Source: Rhodococcus sp. KRD197 (GTDB lineage Bacteria > Actinomycetota > Actinomycetes > Mycobacteriales > Mycobacteriaceae). Taken from it: 64,000 bases of DNA. Both the position numbers and the translations under genes were made by a program. Positions 26,041 through 34,284 of this stretch are shown in pieces (within the stretch, counting starts at the first letter, position 1; the number at the start of each line of letters is the position of its first letter). The notes under the pieces are model-generated. The model made no database searches. It saw only the letters and a program-made list of their open reading frames with translations, and was not told the DNA's origin. The DNA lies in the NCBI RefSeq assembly GCF_017168235.1, contig NZ_JABFAO010000006.1, forward strand, positions 1 to 64,000, written 5' to 3'.

Positions 26041-27276
26041 CTAGCGCCAGGATCGAGCGCCGAGCTCCCTGCGGGCTAGCACCGCGTGCGTGCAATCGCG
26101 CAGCACCTCGGAGGAGGCGATCAGGTGGTCGTCGGTACCGACGAGTGAGAGCGTGGACCTGCCGTCCATGCTCGAGATGTACGCCGACAGCGCGGTCACT
26201 GTGCGTGCCCTGTCGGAGTGGGGGTGGATCGCTCTGGTCGCCAGAGCGGACGCCGGATGATCGCCGATGCGGCGGATGCTGTTCGGGAGCGGGCCGATAT
26301 TGGAGCACAGGACACGGGCGGTGCCTGGCGACAGTGTCATCGACGCGGCGATGGCCTCGGGTAGGAGCTGCACCATTTCGGCAGGGAATCCGCTGGGCGC
26401 GCCTGCGGGACGTGCGAAGGCGGACTTGCAGGCGCTCTTGATCTCGGCGGGTGAATCGGATTGGGACACTTCGATGGTCGCCATGCCGATACCGTTTGCT
26501 CCCGGCGCGCTGGAACGAAACGGCACGTTGACGCTGATCGGGTGGGGCTCGCCGAGTTCGGCGGCGATATCGGCGACGAGTGCGATGAACTCCGGGTTCG
26601 AGATGTGCGCATCGATCTCGAAGACCGCTGTACTGATGCGAACGTCGTGCGGTTCGGGTCGGCCTGCGGCGTGCAGGTAGTGCTTCATCTCGCGCCTCGA
26701 CCGACGGCTGAACGCGAGCCCGGCAGTTGCGCGCAGCGAGGACGCCGCAACACGGGCGGTCAACGACACGGCGTCGCCGAGATCGGATCGCTTTCGCGCT
26801 GAAATACGCGGTGGCGCGGCGCCCTCGAAGGCCCGGCCGGCCGCGGCTATCAACCCGCCTGCGTCGGCGAGGGCGTGCGAACACACGAGCGATACGACGG
26901 TTCCGCCGGTGTCCACCGGTGCCGCGGAAAGGCGCCAGCCTGGTCCGAACTCGGGATCGATATCGATCTCGCCCTGGCTGTCGGCCCAGTCGAGCAGCCC
27001 GGCTTCGGTCAGCGGCCTTTCCTCCAATGCGAGCGGGAGGGCCGCGCTCGAGGTGGTCCACCGTCTACGTGCGCAGGGGATGCGGGGTGTCACGACGCGT
27101 CGGCCGAGCCTGCCGTGAGCAAGGTTGGCGTGTACCGCCGACAATTCCACGCGTTCGATGAGGTCGTCGCTGCGCCAGATGCCCTGGAGCACGATCGGGA
27201 CTCCGAAACCCCGATGCGTACGCAGGAACATCTCGTCGATGACCGACAGTCGGTCGTTTTCCACTGCTCCGCTCAC
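26041..27276 (-). CDS. WS/DGAT- or condensation-domain-like acyltransferase family protein
   Basis: A 411-residue protein resembling CoA-dependent acyltransferases of the condensation / wax-ester-synthase fold. It begins with RLSVIDEMFLRTHRG, as in WS/DGAT and Pap proteins. The canonical HHxxxDG site is replaced by S133-H134-ALA-D138-AG. Late in the protein LCSNIGPLPNSIRRIG resembles the SNxGP motif of that fold. With H134 and D138 kept it may be active, but the substrate (acyl-CoA with alcohol or glycan acceptor) is unknown. The start ATG overlaps the enoyl-CoA hydratase stop by 4 nt. Confidence 0.72.
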   Translation of the reverse strand: MSGAVENDRLSVIDEMFLRTHRGFGVPIVLQGIWRSDDLIERVELSAVHANLAHGRLGRRVVTPRIPCARRRWTTSSAALPLALEERPLTEAGLLDWADSQGEIDIDPEFGPGWRLSAAPVDTGGTVVSLVCSHALADAGGLIAAAGRAFEGAAPPRISARKRSDLGDAVSLTARVAASSLRATAGLAFSRRSRREMKHYLHAAGRPEPHDVRISTAVFEIDAHISNPEFIALVADIAAELGEPHPISVNVPFRSSAPGANGIGMATIEVSQSDSPAEIKSACKSAFARPAGAPSGFPAEMVQLLPEAIAASMTLSPGTARVLCSNIGPLPNSIRRIGDHPASALATRAIHPHSDRARTVTALSAYISSMDGRSTLSLVGTDDHLIASSEVLRDCTHAVLARRELGARSWR

Positions 27277-28037
27277 GGAGCCGGCGAACCGTGTCGGCCG
27301 GCGCCGGAGGCGAATCGCTGTGCGCCGTCGAGTGCATCGGCGGCAATCGAGATCGCGCCGTGGCGAAACTCGTTGGTGATGGCCGCTTCCTCATCCAAGC
27401 CGTCCTGTTCCATGAGGGACAATCGGTCCTCGCGCAGGCAGGTCTGTGGGAGCAACGCAAGCTGAGCAGCGAGTGCCTCGGCCTCCGAGCGTGCTCGACC
27501 GACCGGAACCACCCGGTTCGCGAGGCCGATGGCCAAGGCTTCCTCGGCCTCGACCGGTCGGCCCGTCAGGATCAGGTCCATTGCGCGGGAGGCGCCGATC
27601 AGCCGTGGTAGTCGAACGGTGCCACCGTCGATCAGTGGGACGCCCCAGCGTCGGCAGAATACACCGAACATGCTGTCCGACTCGATGATTCGCAGATCGC
27701 ACCAGAGCGCCAGTTCGAGCCCACCCGCGACGGCGTGGCCGGAAATCGCGGCGATCACCGGTTTCGACAATCGCATTCGCGTTGGACCCATCGGGCCGTC
27801 GCCGTGCTCGGTCGCATGGTTGGAGCGTTCGGTGCCGAGTGCTTTGAGATCGGCCCCGGAGCAGAACGTGCCGCCTTCACCCCACAGCACCGCAACCGCC
27901 GCGTCCTCGTCGGCGTCGAATTCCTCGAACGCCGCGACGAGTTGGGCGGCGGTGGGGCCGTCGACGGCGTTTCTCGACTCGGGTCGTGACAACACGACGG
28001 TGGTTACTGCTCCGGTGCGTTCGATCCTGACCGACAT
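27273..28037 (-). CDS. Enoyl-CoA hydratase/isomerase family protein
   Basis: A 254-residue crotonase-fold protein. Start MSVRIERTGAVTTVVLSRPE, oxyanion motif 1 at GTFCSGADLKALG and motif 2 at ISGHAVAGGLELALWCDLRI. The segment FCRRWGVPLIDGGTVRLPRL carries the region where hydratases have a catalytic Glu. That position is replaced in this copy by an Asp/Gly sequence (LIDGG), so hydratase, isomerase or other activity cannot be decided. It begins 60 bp from the divergent TetR gene, just downstream of its operator, and is coupled by 4 nt to the acyltransferase-like gene. Confidence 0.9.
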   Translation of the reverse strand: MSVRIERTGAVTTVVLSRPESRNAVDGPTAAQLVAAFEEFDADEDAAVAVLWGEGGTFCSGADLKALGTERSNHATEHGDGPMGPTRMRLSKPVIAAISGHAVAGGLELALWCDLRIIESDSMFGVFCRRWGVPLIDGGTVRLPRLIGASRAMDLILTGRPVEAEEALAIGLANRVVPVGRARSEAEALAAQLALLPQTCLREDRLSLMEQDGLDEEAAITNEFRHGAISIAADALDGAQRFASGAGRHGSPAP

Positions 28038-28064
28038 ACCTGAACGGTACTCGAGGGGGGTTGC

Positions 28065-28089
28065 GTGAAGCAATGAATCGGTGCTTCAC
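28065..28089. promoter_or_regulatory. Palindromic TetR-type operator
   Basis: GTGAAGCA at 28065-28072 and its exact reverse complement TGCTTCAC at 28082-28089 are separated by 9 bp. The 25-bp palindrome sits between the divergent enoyl-CoA hydratase (start 28037) and TetR (start 28098) genes, 8 bp before the regulator's start codon. Its geometry is typical of a TetR dimer site, suggesting autoregulation and control of both divergent units. Confidence 0.75.
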
Positions 28090-28097
28090 TTCTTGCC

Positions 28098-28703
28098 ATG
28101 CCGTACCGCCGCACCTCTGCAGTGCAAGCGCGACTCGACGCCGACCGCGAACGAGTGTTCACCTCGGCGATCGAGGTGCTCTCGCAACGCGGCTACCGCG
28201 GCCTGTCCATCGCTACGGTGGCCGCGGCCGCCGGCGTCTCCGCAGGCAGCGTCTACACACACTTCGCGAGCAAGTCCGACCTGGTCGTCGTCATCTTCCG
28301 CGAGGTGTGCGGCCGCGAGGTCCGGGCGGTCGCCGACGCCGGGAGCTTCGGTGATGTCGTCGAACGCGTCACCGCCATCGTGGAGACCTTCGCCGGAAGA
28401 GCCATGAAGAATCGCACACTGGCCTACGCCCTGCTTGCCGAACCCGTGGACCCGGCCGTCGACGTGGAACGGCTCGTGTTTCGTCGCGCGTTCACCGACG
28501 CCATCGCCGGCGCGATCTCGGCGGGTATCGCCTCGGGCGATATACCCGAACAGAACGTCCATGTCACCGCCGCCGGCCTCGTCGGGGCGGTCGGTGAAGT
28601 CCTCGTCGGCCCGCTCGGTCCGGAGCGAACCCCGGGAGCCGACGTCGTTCCCGATCTCGTCGCCTTCGCCCTTCGCTCGTTAGGAGTCCGTCATGACCGC
28701 TAG
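28098..28703 (+). CDS. TetR-family transcriptional regulator
   Basis: A 201-residue TetR protein. The N-terminal HTH (about residues 16-60) reads VFTSAIEVLSQRGYRGLSIA, TVAAAAGVSAGSVYTHFASK, the typical TetR pattern. The rest is a helical ligand-binding domain. The last 11 bp overlap the start of the AidB-like acyl-CoA dehydrogenase, so the two are cotranscribed. With the palindrome at 28065-28089 it is a likely acyl-CoA-responsive repressor of the enoyl-CoA hydratase and acyl-CoA dehydrogenase units. Confidence 0.94.
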   Translation: MPYRRTSAVQARLDADRERVFTSAIEVLSQRGYRGLSIATVAAAAGVSAGSVYTHFASKSDLVVVIFREVCGREVRAVADAGSFGDVVERVTAIVETFAGRAMKNRTLAYALLAEPVDPAVDVERLVFRRAFTDAIAGAISAGIASGDIPEQNVHVTAAGLVGAVGEVLVGPLGPERTPGADVVPDLVAFALRSLGVRHDR

Positions 28704-30324
28704 CTTTGTGCCCACCCACATCGTGTCCAATCAGGTGCCCGACCTCGTGCCCTACGACACCTCCGAGGATGCGTCGTTGATGGAAGGCCTCCGGCGCGAG
28801 GGCGCGGAGTGGGCCGAGGCGGATGTGCGCCGGCTCGGCGTCCGCGCAGGTAGCGTCGAGGCTCAGAACTGGGGGCGCCTTGCCAACGAGTACCCGCCGG
28901 TTCTGCGTACTCACGATCGATACGGCAACCGCATCGACGAGGTCGAGTTCCACCCACACTGGCACGACCTGATGTCCGTCGCCGTCGAGAACGGCCTGCA
29001 CGCGACCCCCTGGCAGTCCGATCGCCCGGGCGAGCACGTCGCCCGCGCCGCGAAGTTCTACGCCTGGGGTCAGGTCGAGGCGGGCCACATGTGCCCGATC
29101 TCGATGACGTACGCGGCGGTACCTGCGCTGCGCCACAACTCGGCACTGGCGCAGATGTACGAACCTCTGTTGGCCTCGACCCAGTACGATTTCGGTCTGC
29201 GTGTACCGAGCAGCAAACGCGGGCTCATCGCAGGGATGTCGATGACCGAGAAGCAGGGTGGCTCGGACGTGCGGGCGAACACGACGACAGCCACTCCCTC
29301 CGCCGACGGCAGCTACTCCATCGTCGGGCACAAGTGGTTCACCTCCGCGCCGATGTCCGATATGTTCCTCACGTTGGCGCAGGCGCCCGGCGGCCTCTCC
29401 TGCTTCCTGCTGCCCCGCGTGCTACCTGACGGCACCCGCAATCTCATTGTGCTGCAGCGCCTCAAGGACAAGCTGGGCAACAAGTCCAATGCATCCGGTG
29501 AGCTCGAATACCAGGGCGCGACAGGATGGCTCGTCGGCGAGGAGGGACGCGGCGTCCCGACGATCATCGAGATGGTCAACATGACACGCCTCGACTGCGT
29601 CATCGGATCCGCCGCCGGGATCAGGAACGCAACCGTGCGCGCTGTCCATCATGCGAGGCACCGGTCGGCGTTCGGCGCAACCCTGGTCGATCAACCGCTG
29701 ATGCGGAACGTGCTCTCGGACTTGATCATCGAATCGGAGGCCGCAACGACGGTCATGATGCGGCTGGCGGGCGCCACCGACAAGGCCGCTCGAGGCGACG
29801 CTCAGGAGACCGAGCTGCGGCGCATTGCGTTGGCCGTGACCAAGTACTGGGTGTGCAAACGCGCGCCGTCGCACGCGGCCGAGGCTCTCGAATGCCTGGG
29901 CGGCAACGGATATGCCGAGGAATCCGGCATGCCGCGCCTCTACCGTGAGTCGCCCCTGATGTCGATCTGGGAAGGCTCCGGCAACGTCGCCGCGCTCGAC
30001 TCGCTGCGCGCGCTGGTGAAGCAACCGGACAGTGTCGAGGCGTACTTCACCGAGGTCGGGCATGCCGCCGGCGCCGATTCACGACTCGACGACGCCGTGT
30101 CCCGGTTGGGCAAAGAGCTCGCCGACCGCTCCGACATCGAATACCGCGCCCGACGCGTCGTCGAACTGATGGCGCTCGTGCTGCAGGGTTCGCTGCTCGT
30201 GCGGCACGGGGACCCGGCCGTCGCCGACGCCTTCTGCGCGAGCAGGCTCGGCGAGGATTGGGGCGGAGCCTTCGGGACCCTACCGACCGGCGTGGACACA
30301 GCGGCGGTGCTGGCCCGAACCTAA
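28693..30324 (+). CDS. AidB-like acyl-CoA dehydrogenase
   Basis: A 543-residue flavoprotein, close to the length of E. coli AidB. GLIAGMSMTEKQGGSDVRAN is the acyl-CoA dehydrogenase signature region, WFTSAPMSDMFLTLAQ the middle beta domain, and MPRLYRESPLMSIWEGSGNV near residue 415 is the AidB/isovaleryl-type segment just after the catalytic region. AidB-type proteins bind DNA in E. coli during alkylation stress but others oxidise acyl-CoA. Here cotranscription with TetR and the divergent enoyl-CoA hydratase favours acyl-CoA catabolism. It is convergent with the DUF559-like gene, overlapping 4 bp. Confidence 0.93.
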   Translation: MTASFVPTHIVSNQVPDLVPYDTSEDASLMEGLRREGAEWAEADVRRLGVRAGSVEAQNWGRLANEYPPVLRTHDRYGNRIDEVEFHPHWHDLMSVAVENGLHATPWQSDRPGEHVARAAKFYAWGQVEAGHMCPISMTYAAVPALRHNSALAQMYEPLLASTQYDFGLRVPSSKRGLIAGMSMTEKQGGSDVRANTTTATPSADGSYSIVGHKWFTSAPMSDMFLTLAQAPGGLSCFLLPRVLPDGTRNLIVLQRLKDKLGNKSNASGELEYQGATGWLVGEEGRGVPTIIEMVNMTRLDCVIGSAAGIRNATVRAVHHARHRSAFGATLVDQPLMRNVLSDLIIESEAATTVMMRLAGATDKAARGDAQETELRRIALAVTKYWVCKRAPSHAAEALECLGGNGYAEESGMPRLYRESPLMSIWEGSGNVAALDSLRALVKQPDSVEAYFTEVGHAAGADSRLDDAVSRLGKELADRSDIEYRARRVVELMALVLQGSLLVRHGDPAVADAFCASRLGEDWGGAFGTLPTGVDTAAVLART

Positions 30325-31268
30325 CCGCGAGCCGCGCTGAACGTCCCCGCCGGAGCGCGCTTGGCGGAAGCGAGCAGGAAAGCTCGGGCGATTCGATCGG
30401 TCAACGCACGCGGCGAGGACAAGTCCCGCCAGTTCCACCGCACGACTGTCCAGTCGAGCTCCTGCATGCGATTGTGGCGTCGTCGATCATCGAGGTTCGG
30501 CAACACCGGTTCGGCGCCGAACTCACCGCCGCCCTCGAACTCACCGATCACCCCGTGGTCGGGGTAGAGGAACGACGCGCGGCCGATGAGTACGCCATCG
30601 TCGTCGTACACCCACTGCCCGACGAGCGGCGGCGGCAACGGCAGAGCATGCAGGTGCAGACGGCTCCGCGACTCACCGGCGCTGTCACTTCCATCGGACA
30701 TGAGCCCCACCGCCCGCCGAGCTTTCGCGATGCCCGTTCGCGTCCTGGCTCCGGACAGCAATTCGCCGAGCTCGTCCCGATGGGTGAGACCGAGGCGGAG
30801 CGCGCAGTCGCCGAGGCACACCGCCGGCACCATGGGCAGCGACCTGGCCAGATCCACCACCGTCCGAGCCGGAGTGGTCACCGGCAAACCGGCCACCTCC
30901 ATCAGCTCCGTTGGCGGAATCGGTGCCACCCGCAGAATGCGTTGCCTACCCCGTTTACCCGCGTAGGTGCGCGCGACTGTGAACGTGGCCTTGTCCAACG
31001 GAAGCTCCCACAGTTGCATACCGTGCAGAACCGCGGCGGAGACATGGCTGAAGACGACACTTCTGCTCGACTCGGCATGAATCGCCCGCGCGAGCACGAG
31101 GTGACGAGCACCCGAATCGAGCGTCCGGTACACCTCGGTGCGAACGAAGTACCCCCGCCTGACTGTGTACAACTCGCCATCCGCCCGCGCCCGCCGCAGG
31201 TCATCGTCGGTGAAACCGGACGCCAACGCTTCCGACCGAGAGAACATACTGGGCAGTTCGAAGTCCAT
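30321..31268 (-). CDS. AbiEi-type / DUF559-like protein, copy 1
   Basis: A 315-residue protein. The N-terminal ~60 residues form an AbiEi-antitoxin-like winged helix (LPSMFSRSEALASGFTDDDL, LYTVRRGYFV). The middle contains SHVSAAVLHGMQLWELPLD and TTPARTVVDLARSLP. The C-terminal ~100 residues resemble DUF559, a Vsr/PD-(D/E)XK nuclease-like fold: GRASFLYPDHGVIGEFEGGGEFG and LDWTVVRWNWRDL. The usual active-site D in 'DFLF' is replaced here by 'SFLY', so it may be catalytically dead. AAGGA precedes the ATG at 31268. It is paralogous to the next gene. Function unproven; single-gene type IV toxin-antitoxin or defence roles are speculative. Confidence 0.78.
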   Translation of the reverse strand: MDFELPSMFSRSEALASGFTDDDLRRARADGELYTVRRGYFVRTEVYRTLDSGARHLVLARAIHAESSRSVVFSHVSAAVLHGMQLWELPLDKATFTVARTYAGKRGRQRILRVAPIPPTELMEVAGLPVTTPARTVVDLARSLPMVPAVCLGDCALRLGLTHRDELGELLSGARTRTGIAKARRAVGLMSDGSDSAGESRSRLHLHALPLPPPLVGQWVYDDDGVLIGRASFLYPDHGVIGEFEGGGEFGAEPVLPNLDDRRRHNRMQELDWTVVRWNWRDLSSPRALTDRIARAFLLASAKRAPAGTFSAARG

Positions 31269-31338
31269 ACTTCCTTGGACGTACCGGAGGGCCGATCGGA
31301 TCCCTCTTCGGTGTGGCGGAGTCCCAGGTTGCGTCCTT

Positions 31339-31388
31339 GGCTGCCCCCGGGCTGCTCCCCGGGCTGCTCCCCGGCTGCCCCGGGCTGC
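31339..31388. repeat. Short GC tandem repeat upstream of DUF559-like copy 1
   Basis: The unit GGGCTGCTCCCC occurs at 31349-31360 and 31361-31372, flanked by degenerate copies (GGCTGCCCC, GGGCTGC), and runs directly into the palindrome at 31387. It lies about 70 bp upstream of the start codon of DUF559-like copy 1. It is not a CRISPR: there are no spacers. Confidence 0.6.
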
Positions 31389-31450
31389 GGATTTAACCTC
31401 CTATTGTGCGTATTCGGGCGTGCCAGCGCACAACAGGAGGTTAAATCCGC
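31387..31450. repeat. 24-bp-stem palindrome, left flank of DUF559-like copy 2
   Basis: Arms 31387-31410 and 31427-31450 are complementary at 23 of 24 positions around a 16-nt loop. The core reads AACCTCCTATTGTGCG on the left and CGCACAACAGGAGGTT on the right. The right arm includes the TAA stop codon of the gene 31441-32409, so it can act as that gene's terminator. A related palindrome in inverted orientation lies at the other side of the same gene. Confidence 0.8.
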
Positions 31451-32409
31451 GAACGGTGCGGCGTGCCCTGGGGAAGTGGATCGCCCCGGAAGAACCCGTC
31501 CGGCTGCGGGGCACGCGCTCCACGGGCCAGCGCGCGTCGCACGCGGTCCTGCAGAGCTGATGGATCGGCGAGATCGGCCCACCCCCATCGAACGACGATC
31601 CATCCCGCATCACGTAACCGATCCTCGCGATACTTTTCGGCCACGAGGTTCTTGCGGACGGCCGCTCCACTCTCGCCGTACTTTCCGGAGCCGTCGAACT
31701 CTCCGATGACACCGAGTTCTGCGAACAGGAAGTCCACCCGACCCAGAAACGTTCCGTCGGCGTCGAACACGGATTGGTTGAGCAACGGTACCGGCAAGTT
31801 CTGATCCTGCAGTATCAATCGGCTGCGGGATTCGCCGACGCTGTCACTACGGTTCGTCATCGCCTCGACGGCTCGAACCGCTCCGGGTGTACCTGTTCGA
31901 TACTTGGCAGCGGCCACCGCTTCGGACAGGGCTTTCGCGGTGACCAGCCCGCGTCGCAAGGCCGAGTCGCCCGTGCACACCGCCTGCGTGTGGGTAGCGG
32001 TGCGGGCGATATCGACCACGGTCCTCGCAGGCGTGGTCAATGTCAGACCGTCATGCGTGGTGAAATCCGCGGGCGCCAGCCTGGTGCCGTGAACCGTTCG
32101 TCGACGAGTGGTCCTGGTCGTGATGGGTCGGCCGGTGGTGAGGTGCACTCGTGCCAGCGGCAGTCCCCACACGTCCATGCCCCAAGCGATGGCTGCGGAT
32201 ACGTGGCTGAGCACGGTGCCGTCGGACATGGCGCGGGCCAACAACAGGTGTTGCTGCGGCGAGTCCAGCGAATGGAAGTAGCGAGCAGTCACGTACGCGC
32301 CCGGTCGGACAGCGATCAATTCACCGGAGAGTCGAGCGCGCCGTAACGAACTGTCGGTGAAACCGAGCGTCAACGCTTCGGCGCGGAAGAACAAACCGTC
32401 GATGTCCAT
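31441..32409 (-). CDS. AbiEi-type / DUF559-like protein, copy 2 (palindrome-bracketed)
   Basis: A 322-residue paralogue of the preceding gene: LFFRAEALTLGFTDSSLRRA (AbiEi-like HTH), VLSHVSAAIAWGMDVWGLPL, LTTPARTVVDIARTATHTQ and the DUF559 part GRVDFLFAELGVIGEFDGSG with YREDRLRDAGWIVVRWGWAD. Unlike copy 1, the D of VDFLF and E of IGEFDG, expected active-site acids of the Vsr-like fold, are present. The start at 32409 has only a weak ribosome site. The coding sequence is enclosed by two related palindromes in opposite orientation, one containing its stop codon. It interrupts the conserved order beside pgi. Confidence 0.78.
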   Translation of the reverse strand: MDIDGLFFRAEALTLGFTDSSLRRARLSGELIAVRPGAYVTARYFHSLDSPQQHLLLARAMSDGTVLSHVSAAIAWGMDVWGLPLARVHLTTGRPITTRTTRRRTVHGTRLAPADFTTHDGLTLTTPARTVVDIARTATHTQAVCTGDSALRRGLVTAKALSEAVAAAKYRTGTPGAVRAVEAMTNRSDSVGESRSRLILQDQNLPVPLLNQSVFDADGTFLGRVDFLFAELGVIGEFDGSGKYGESGAAVRKNLVAEKYREDRLRDAGWIVVRWGWADLADPSALQDRVRRALARGARAPQPDGFFRGDPLPQGTPHRSRI

Positions 32410-32451
32410 ACCCGATTCGACGCACCGGGAGTCTCTGCGGATCCCTACGCC

Positions 32452-32516
32452 CGCGAATTCAACCTCCTGTTGTGCGCCTTGGAGCCCTTGGGGCGAACAA
32501 TAGGAGGTTAAATCGC
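32452..32516. repeat. Palindrome, right flank of DUF559-like copy 2
   Basis: Arms CGCGAATTCAACCTCCTGTT (start 32452) and the reverse complement of 32491-32516 share the core AACCTCCT[AG]TTGT[GT]CG, with one bulge and two mismatches. Its minus strand aligns along its whole length with the plus strand of the palindrome at 31387-31450, so the two are inverted copies of one element. It is also 38 nt downstream of the pgi stop codon and can terminate pgi. Confidence 0.75.
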
Positions 32517-32553
32517 GTCCGGACCGCATCCGGACGCGTCGCGGGCGGCTCGG

Positions 32554-34203
32554 CTACTTTGCGCGCCCGCGCTGGTCGCGGTACCAGCGCACGAGTGCGT
32601 CCGTGGACGAATCGCTCTGTGCGGCGGGTGCTTCGATATCGGTGAGCACCGGGGTGAGCGTGAGCGCCTGGGTCTTTCCGAGTTCGACGCCCCACTGGTC
32701 GAACGGGTCGACACCCCAGATGGCGCCCTCGACGAACACCTGGTGCTCGTACAGCGCGATGAGCTGGCCGACAACCGAGGGTGTCAGCTTCGGCGCGAGG
32801 ATGGAGGTCGACGGACGGTTGCCCGGCATGACCTTGTGCGGGACGACGTCGGCGGGGGTGCCCTCTGCGGCGATTTCCTGCGCGGTCTTGCCGAATGCGA
32901 GGACCTGGGTCTGTGCGAAGTAGTTGCTCATCAGCAGGTCGTGCATGCTGCCGGTGCCGTCGCGGGTGGGGAGATCGTCGGTGGGTTCGGCGAAACCGAT
33001 GAAGTCGGCGGGGACGAGACGTGTTCCCTGGTGCAGCAATTGGTAGAAGGCGTGCTGACCGTTGGTGCCGGGTTCGCCCCAGAAGATTTCGCCGGTCGAG
33101 GTGGTGACCGGGGATCCGTCGGCCTTGACGGACTTGCCGTTCGATTCCATGGTGAGCTGCTGCAGGTACGCCGGGAATCGCGACAGATCGTTCGAGTAGG
33201 GCAGTACCGCACGAGTTTCCGCGCCGAAGAAGTTGTTGTACCAGAGCCCGATCATCCCGAGCAGCACCGGTGCGTTCTCCTCGAGCGGCGTCGTGCGGAA
33301 GTGCTCGTCGATGGAATGGAACCCGCCGAGGAATTCTCCGAACGCCTCCTTGCCGATCACCGCCATGACGGCCAGGCCGATCGCGGAGTCCACCGAGTAG
33401 CGTCCGCCGACCCAGTCCCAGAACCCGAACATGTTGGCGGTGTCGATGCCGAAATCTGAGACCCGTTCGGCGTTGGTGGACACGGCGACGAAATGCTTGG
33501 CGACGGCATCCTCGCCCAGGGCGTCGACCAGCCAGCGTCGGGCCGCGGTGGCGTTGGTCAGTGTCTCGAGTGTGCTGAACGTCTTCGAGGCGATGACGAA
33601 GAGTGTGGTTTCCGGGACCAGGCCGTCGAGCGCGGCAACCAGATCGGCCGGATCGACGTTGGAGACGAACCGCGCTTCCATATCGGCCGAGGCGTAGTGG
33701 CGCAGGGCCTTGTAGACCATGACCGGGCCGAGATCGCTGCCGCCGATACCGATGTTGACGACGGTACGAATCTTCTCACCGGTCGCTCCCAGCCAATCAC
33801 CGGAACGGACGCGGTCGGTGAATTCGCCCATGCGAGTGAGGACTTCGTGTACGTCGCCGACGATGTTCTGACCGTCGACTTCGAGTGTCGCATCGGCAGG
33901 CAGTCGCAGGGCGGTGTGCAGAACAGCACGGTCCTCGGAGGTGTTGATGTGCTCACCGGAGAACATGGCGTCGCGTCGGCCTTCGACGTCGGCGGCGCGT
34001 GCGAGGTCGATCAGCAGCGCCACCGTCTCGCTGTCGACGATGTGCTTGCTGTAGTCGATGTGCAGGTCGCCGGCTGCGAGGGTGAAGCTGCTTCCGCGGT
34101 CGGAATCCTCGGCGAAGAGATCGCGAAGACTGCGCTCGCTCATCGTGGTGTGATGTGCTTTCAGCTGCTGCCAGGCTTCGCTGCCCGTGATGTCACCGCT
34201 CAT
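32554..34203 (-). CDS. pgi: Glucose-6-phosphate isomerase
   Basis: A 549-residue phosphoglucose isomerase interconverting glucose-6-P and fructose-6-P. Motifs are [75 protein letters not shown] and [14 protein letters not shown], all intact. The start at 34203 (MSGDITG) is preferred to an in-frame extension of eight residues. In mycobacteria pgi sits beside the chorismate mutase gene; here an aldehyde dehydrogenase gene has come between. Confidence 0.97.
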   Translation of the reverse strand: MSGDITGSEAWQQLKAHHTTMSERSLRDLFAEDSDRGSSFTLAAGDLHIDYSKHIVDSETVALLIDLARAADVEGRRDAMFSGEHINTSEDRAVLHTALRLPADATLEVDGQNIVGDVHEVLTRMGEFTDRVRSGDWLGATGEKIRTVVNIGIGGSDLGPVMVYKALRHYASADMEARFVSNVDPADLVAALDGLVPETTLFVIASKTFSTLETLTNATAARRWLVDALGEDAVAKHFVAVSTNAERVSDFGIDTANMFGFWDWVGGRYSVDSAIGLAVMAVIGKEAFGEFLGGFHSIDEHFRTTPLEENAPVLLGMIGLWYNNFFGAETRAVLPYSNDLSRFPAYLQQLTMESNGKSVKADGSPVTTSTGEIFWGEPGTNGQHAFYQLLHQGTRLVPADFIGFAEPTDDLPTRDGTGSMHDLLMSNYFAQTQVLAFGKTAQEIAAEGTPADVVPHKVMPGNRPSTSILAPKLTPSVVGQLIALYEHQVFVEGAIWGVDPFDQWGVELGKTQALTLTPVLTDIEAPAAQSDSSTDALVRWYRDQRGRAK

Positions 34204-34284
34204 GATGATCAACCCTAATGTGCGCACCGCGCTCGTGCGCGTCTAACCGTTTGGCGGATCGGGCGCAGGGGCACACTGAGAGGC

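Noticed and set aside
27877..28089. Short minus-strand ORF across the TetR operator
   Set aside because: Arg-rich, overlaps the enoyl-CoA hydratase start and the palindromic operator; not a gene.
31339..31388. CRISPR-like repetition of GGGCTGCTCCCC
   Set aside because: Repeats are contiguous, only two are exact and there are no spacers or cas genes.
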